DNA from: Neomegalonema perideroedes DSM 15528
GTDB lineage: Bacteria; Pseudomonadota; Alphaproteobacteria; Rhodobacterales; Rhodobacteraceae
DNA: 64,000 bases
Assembly (NCBI RefSeq): GCF_000374145.1
Contig: NZ_KB893653.1
Span: forward strand, 133,495-197,494
Direction of reading: 5' to 3'
Part shown: positions 63,462 to 64,000 of the stretch, in pieces
Layout of the letters: every line of letters begins with the position of its first letter
Position numbering within the stretch: position 1 is the first letter of the stretch
Notes under the pieces: model-generated
Database searches by the model: none
Told to the model about the DNA's origin: nothing
What the model saw: the letters and a program-made list of their open reading frames with translations, nothing else
Made by a program: the position numbers and the translations under genes

Positions 63462-64000
63462 ATGCGCCCGGAATCCGCTCCGGCCCCCGCTCCGGCCTCC
63501 ATTTCGGAAGCCTCGCCGGAGGCGCCCGGAAGACCCGCGGGCCGCCTGCCTCAGGTGCATATCCTCTCCGATTCCACCGGCGACACCCTGCGCGCGGCGC
63601 TCCGGGCGGTCTCGGGGCAATTCCGCCATGTGGCCTTCGAGACCCGCGCCCATACCCTGATCCGCAGCCTGCCCGCCCTCGACCGCGCCTTTCAGGAGAT
63701 CGCCGCCGCGCCGGGCCTGGTCATGCACAGCGTCGTGACGCCGCAGCTGCGCGCCCGGCTGGAGGAGCATTGCCGCAGGCTCAGCCTGCCCAACGTGGCC
63801 CTGCTCGATCCGGCCATCGCGGCCATGGCGGCCCATCTGAATTCTCCGCCCAACTGGCGGCCCGGCGGACAGCATGAGGTGGACGTCGCCTATTACGCCC
63901 GCATGGCCGCCATCGACTTCGCCATGGAGCATGACGACGGCGAATGGAGCGAAAGGCTGCGCGCCGCCGAGGTGCTGCTGATCGGAGTGAGCCGCACCTC
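63462..64000 (+). CDS. Pyruvate,phosphate dikinase / PEP synthetase regulatory protein (DUF299), 5' part
   Basis: The 179 full codons present begin at ATG 63462. After a Pro/Ala-rich extension of about 30 residues, the core is VHILSDSTGDTLRAALRAVSGQF, VTPQLRARLEEHC, VALLDPAIAAMAAHL, NWRPGGQHEVDVAYYARMAAIDFAMEHDDG and, at the window end, AEVLLIGVSRTS. These are signatures of the bifunctional ADP-dependent kinase/phosphorylase that switches PPDK or PEP synthase. The P-loop-like GVSRTSKTP continues outside. In alphaproteobacteria this gene opens the run next to oriC. Cut by the right window edge. Confidence 0.95.
   Translation, partial: MRPESAPAPAPASISEASPEAPGRPAGRLPQVHILSDSTGDTLRAALRAVSGQFRHVAFETRAHTLIRSLPALDRAFQEIAAAPGLVMHSVVTPQLRARLEEHCRRLSLPNVALLDPAIAAMAAHLNSPPNWRPGGQHEVDVAYYARMAAIDFAMEHDDGEWSERLRAAEVLLIGVSRT

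Overview
The window is chromosomal DNA of a high-G+C alphaproteobacterium, most like the Rhodobacterales and relatives. This rests on the gene order hemE-hemJ-rho-mnmE-mnmG-rsmG-parA-parB, a ChvI/ChvG pair beside rapZ and HPr, consensus parS sites, and a DnaA-box-rich gap between hemE and a pyruvate,phosphate dikinase regulator (PpsR-type) gene. That gap has the position and content of the chromosomal origin. Most genes just left of it point away from it. I saw no rRNA, tRNA or CRISPR array. Species is not assigned.

Bases 1 to about 13,926 are a mobile defence island of lower G+C. On the minus strand it carries a serine recombinase (cut by the window edge), HicAB, a small unknown protein, an AlpA-like regulator and a TraA/MobA relaxase. 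A probable MOBQ-type oriT follows, then TraC and TraD on the plus strand. Next is a coupled cassette: a Phd-like antitoxin, HsdM, HsdS, HsdR and Mrr overlap by 4 bp at each junction, and a DUF3644 protein follows 39 bp later. hsdS holds 13 perfect GCAA units and a 12-bp AELE-coding repeat. Loss or gain of one GCAA unit would stop translation just past the tract and could leave two half-HsdS proteins, so specificity is probably switchable.

The rest is core chromosome. 13.9-23.4 kb: holA-lptE-leuS, an S49 peptidase, a LysE exporter, a 3-hydroxyisobutyryl-CoA hydrolase, ridA-rdgB-rph. 23.6-32.4 kb: an unknown protein, an IalB-like protein, a cobalamin adenosyltransferase, an SDR with a divergent LysR regulator, recO, and a 1,140-residue membrane-anchored coiled-coil protein with two C-terminal helix-hairpin-helix modules. 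32.5-40.6 kb: two c-type cytochromes, a tctCBA tricarboxylate transporter, TerC, tfoX-tpiA, ybjQ and a class II amidotransferase. 40.8-45.7 kb: chvI-chvG, rapZ, HPr, cutA and a DMT transporter; the usual hprK and EIIA genes are absent here. 45.7-54.0 kb: ferredoxin-NADP reductase, rlmE-ppx, hrpB with a P450, and a GST fused to a Cys-rich tail. 54-64 kb: parB-parA-rsmG-mnmG-mnmE, rho, hemJ-hemE, oriC and the PpsR gene.

Two families of dispersed palindromes lie between core genes, usually in pairs. One family shows compensatory changes in both stems, so the fold appears to be maintained.
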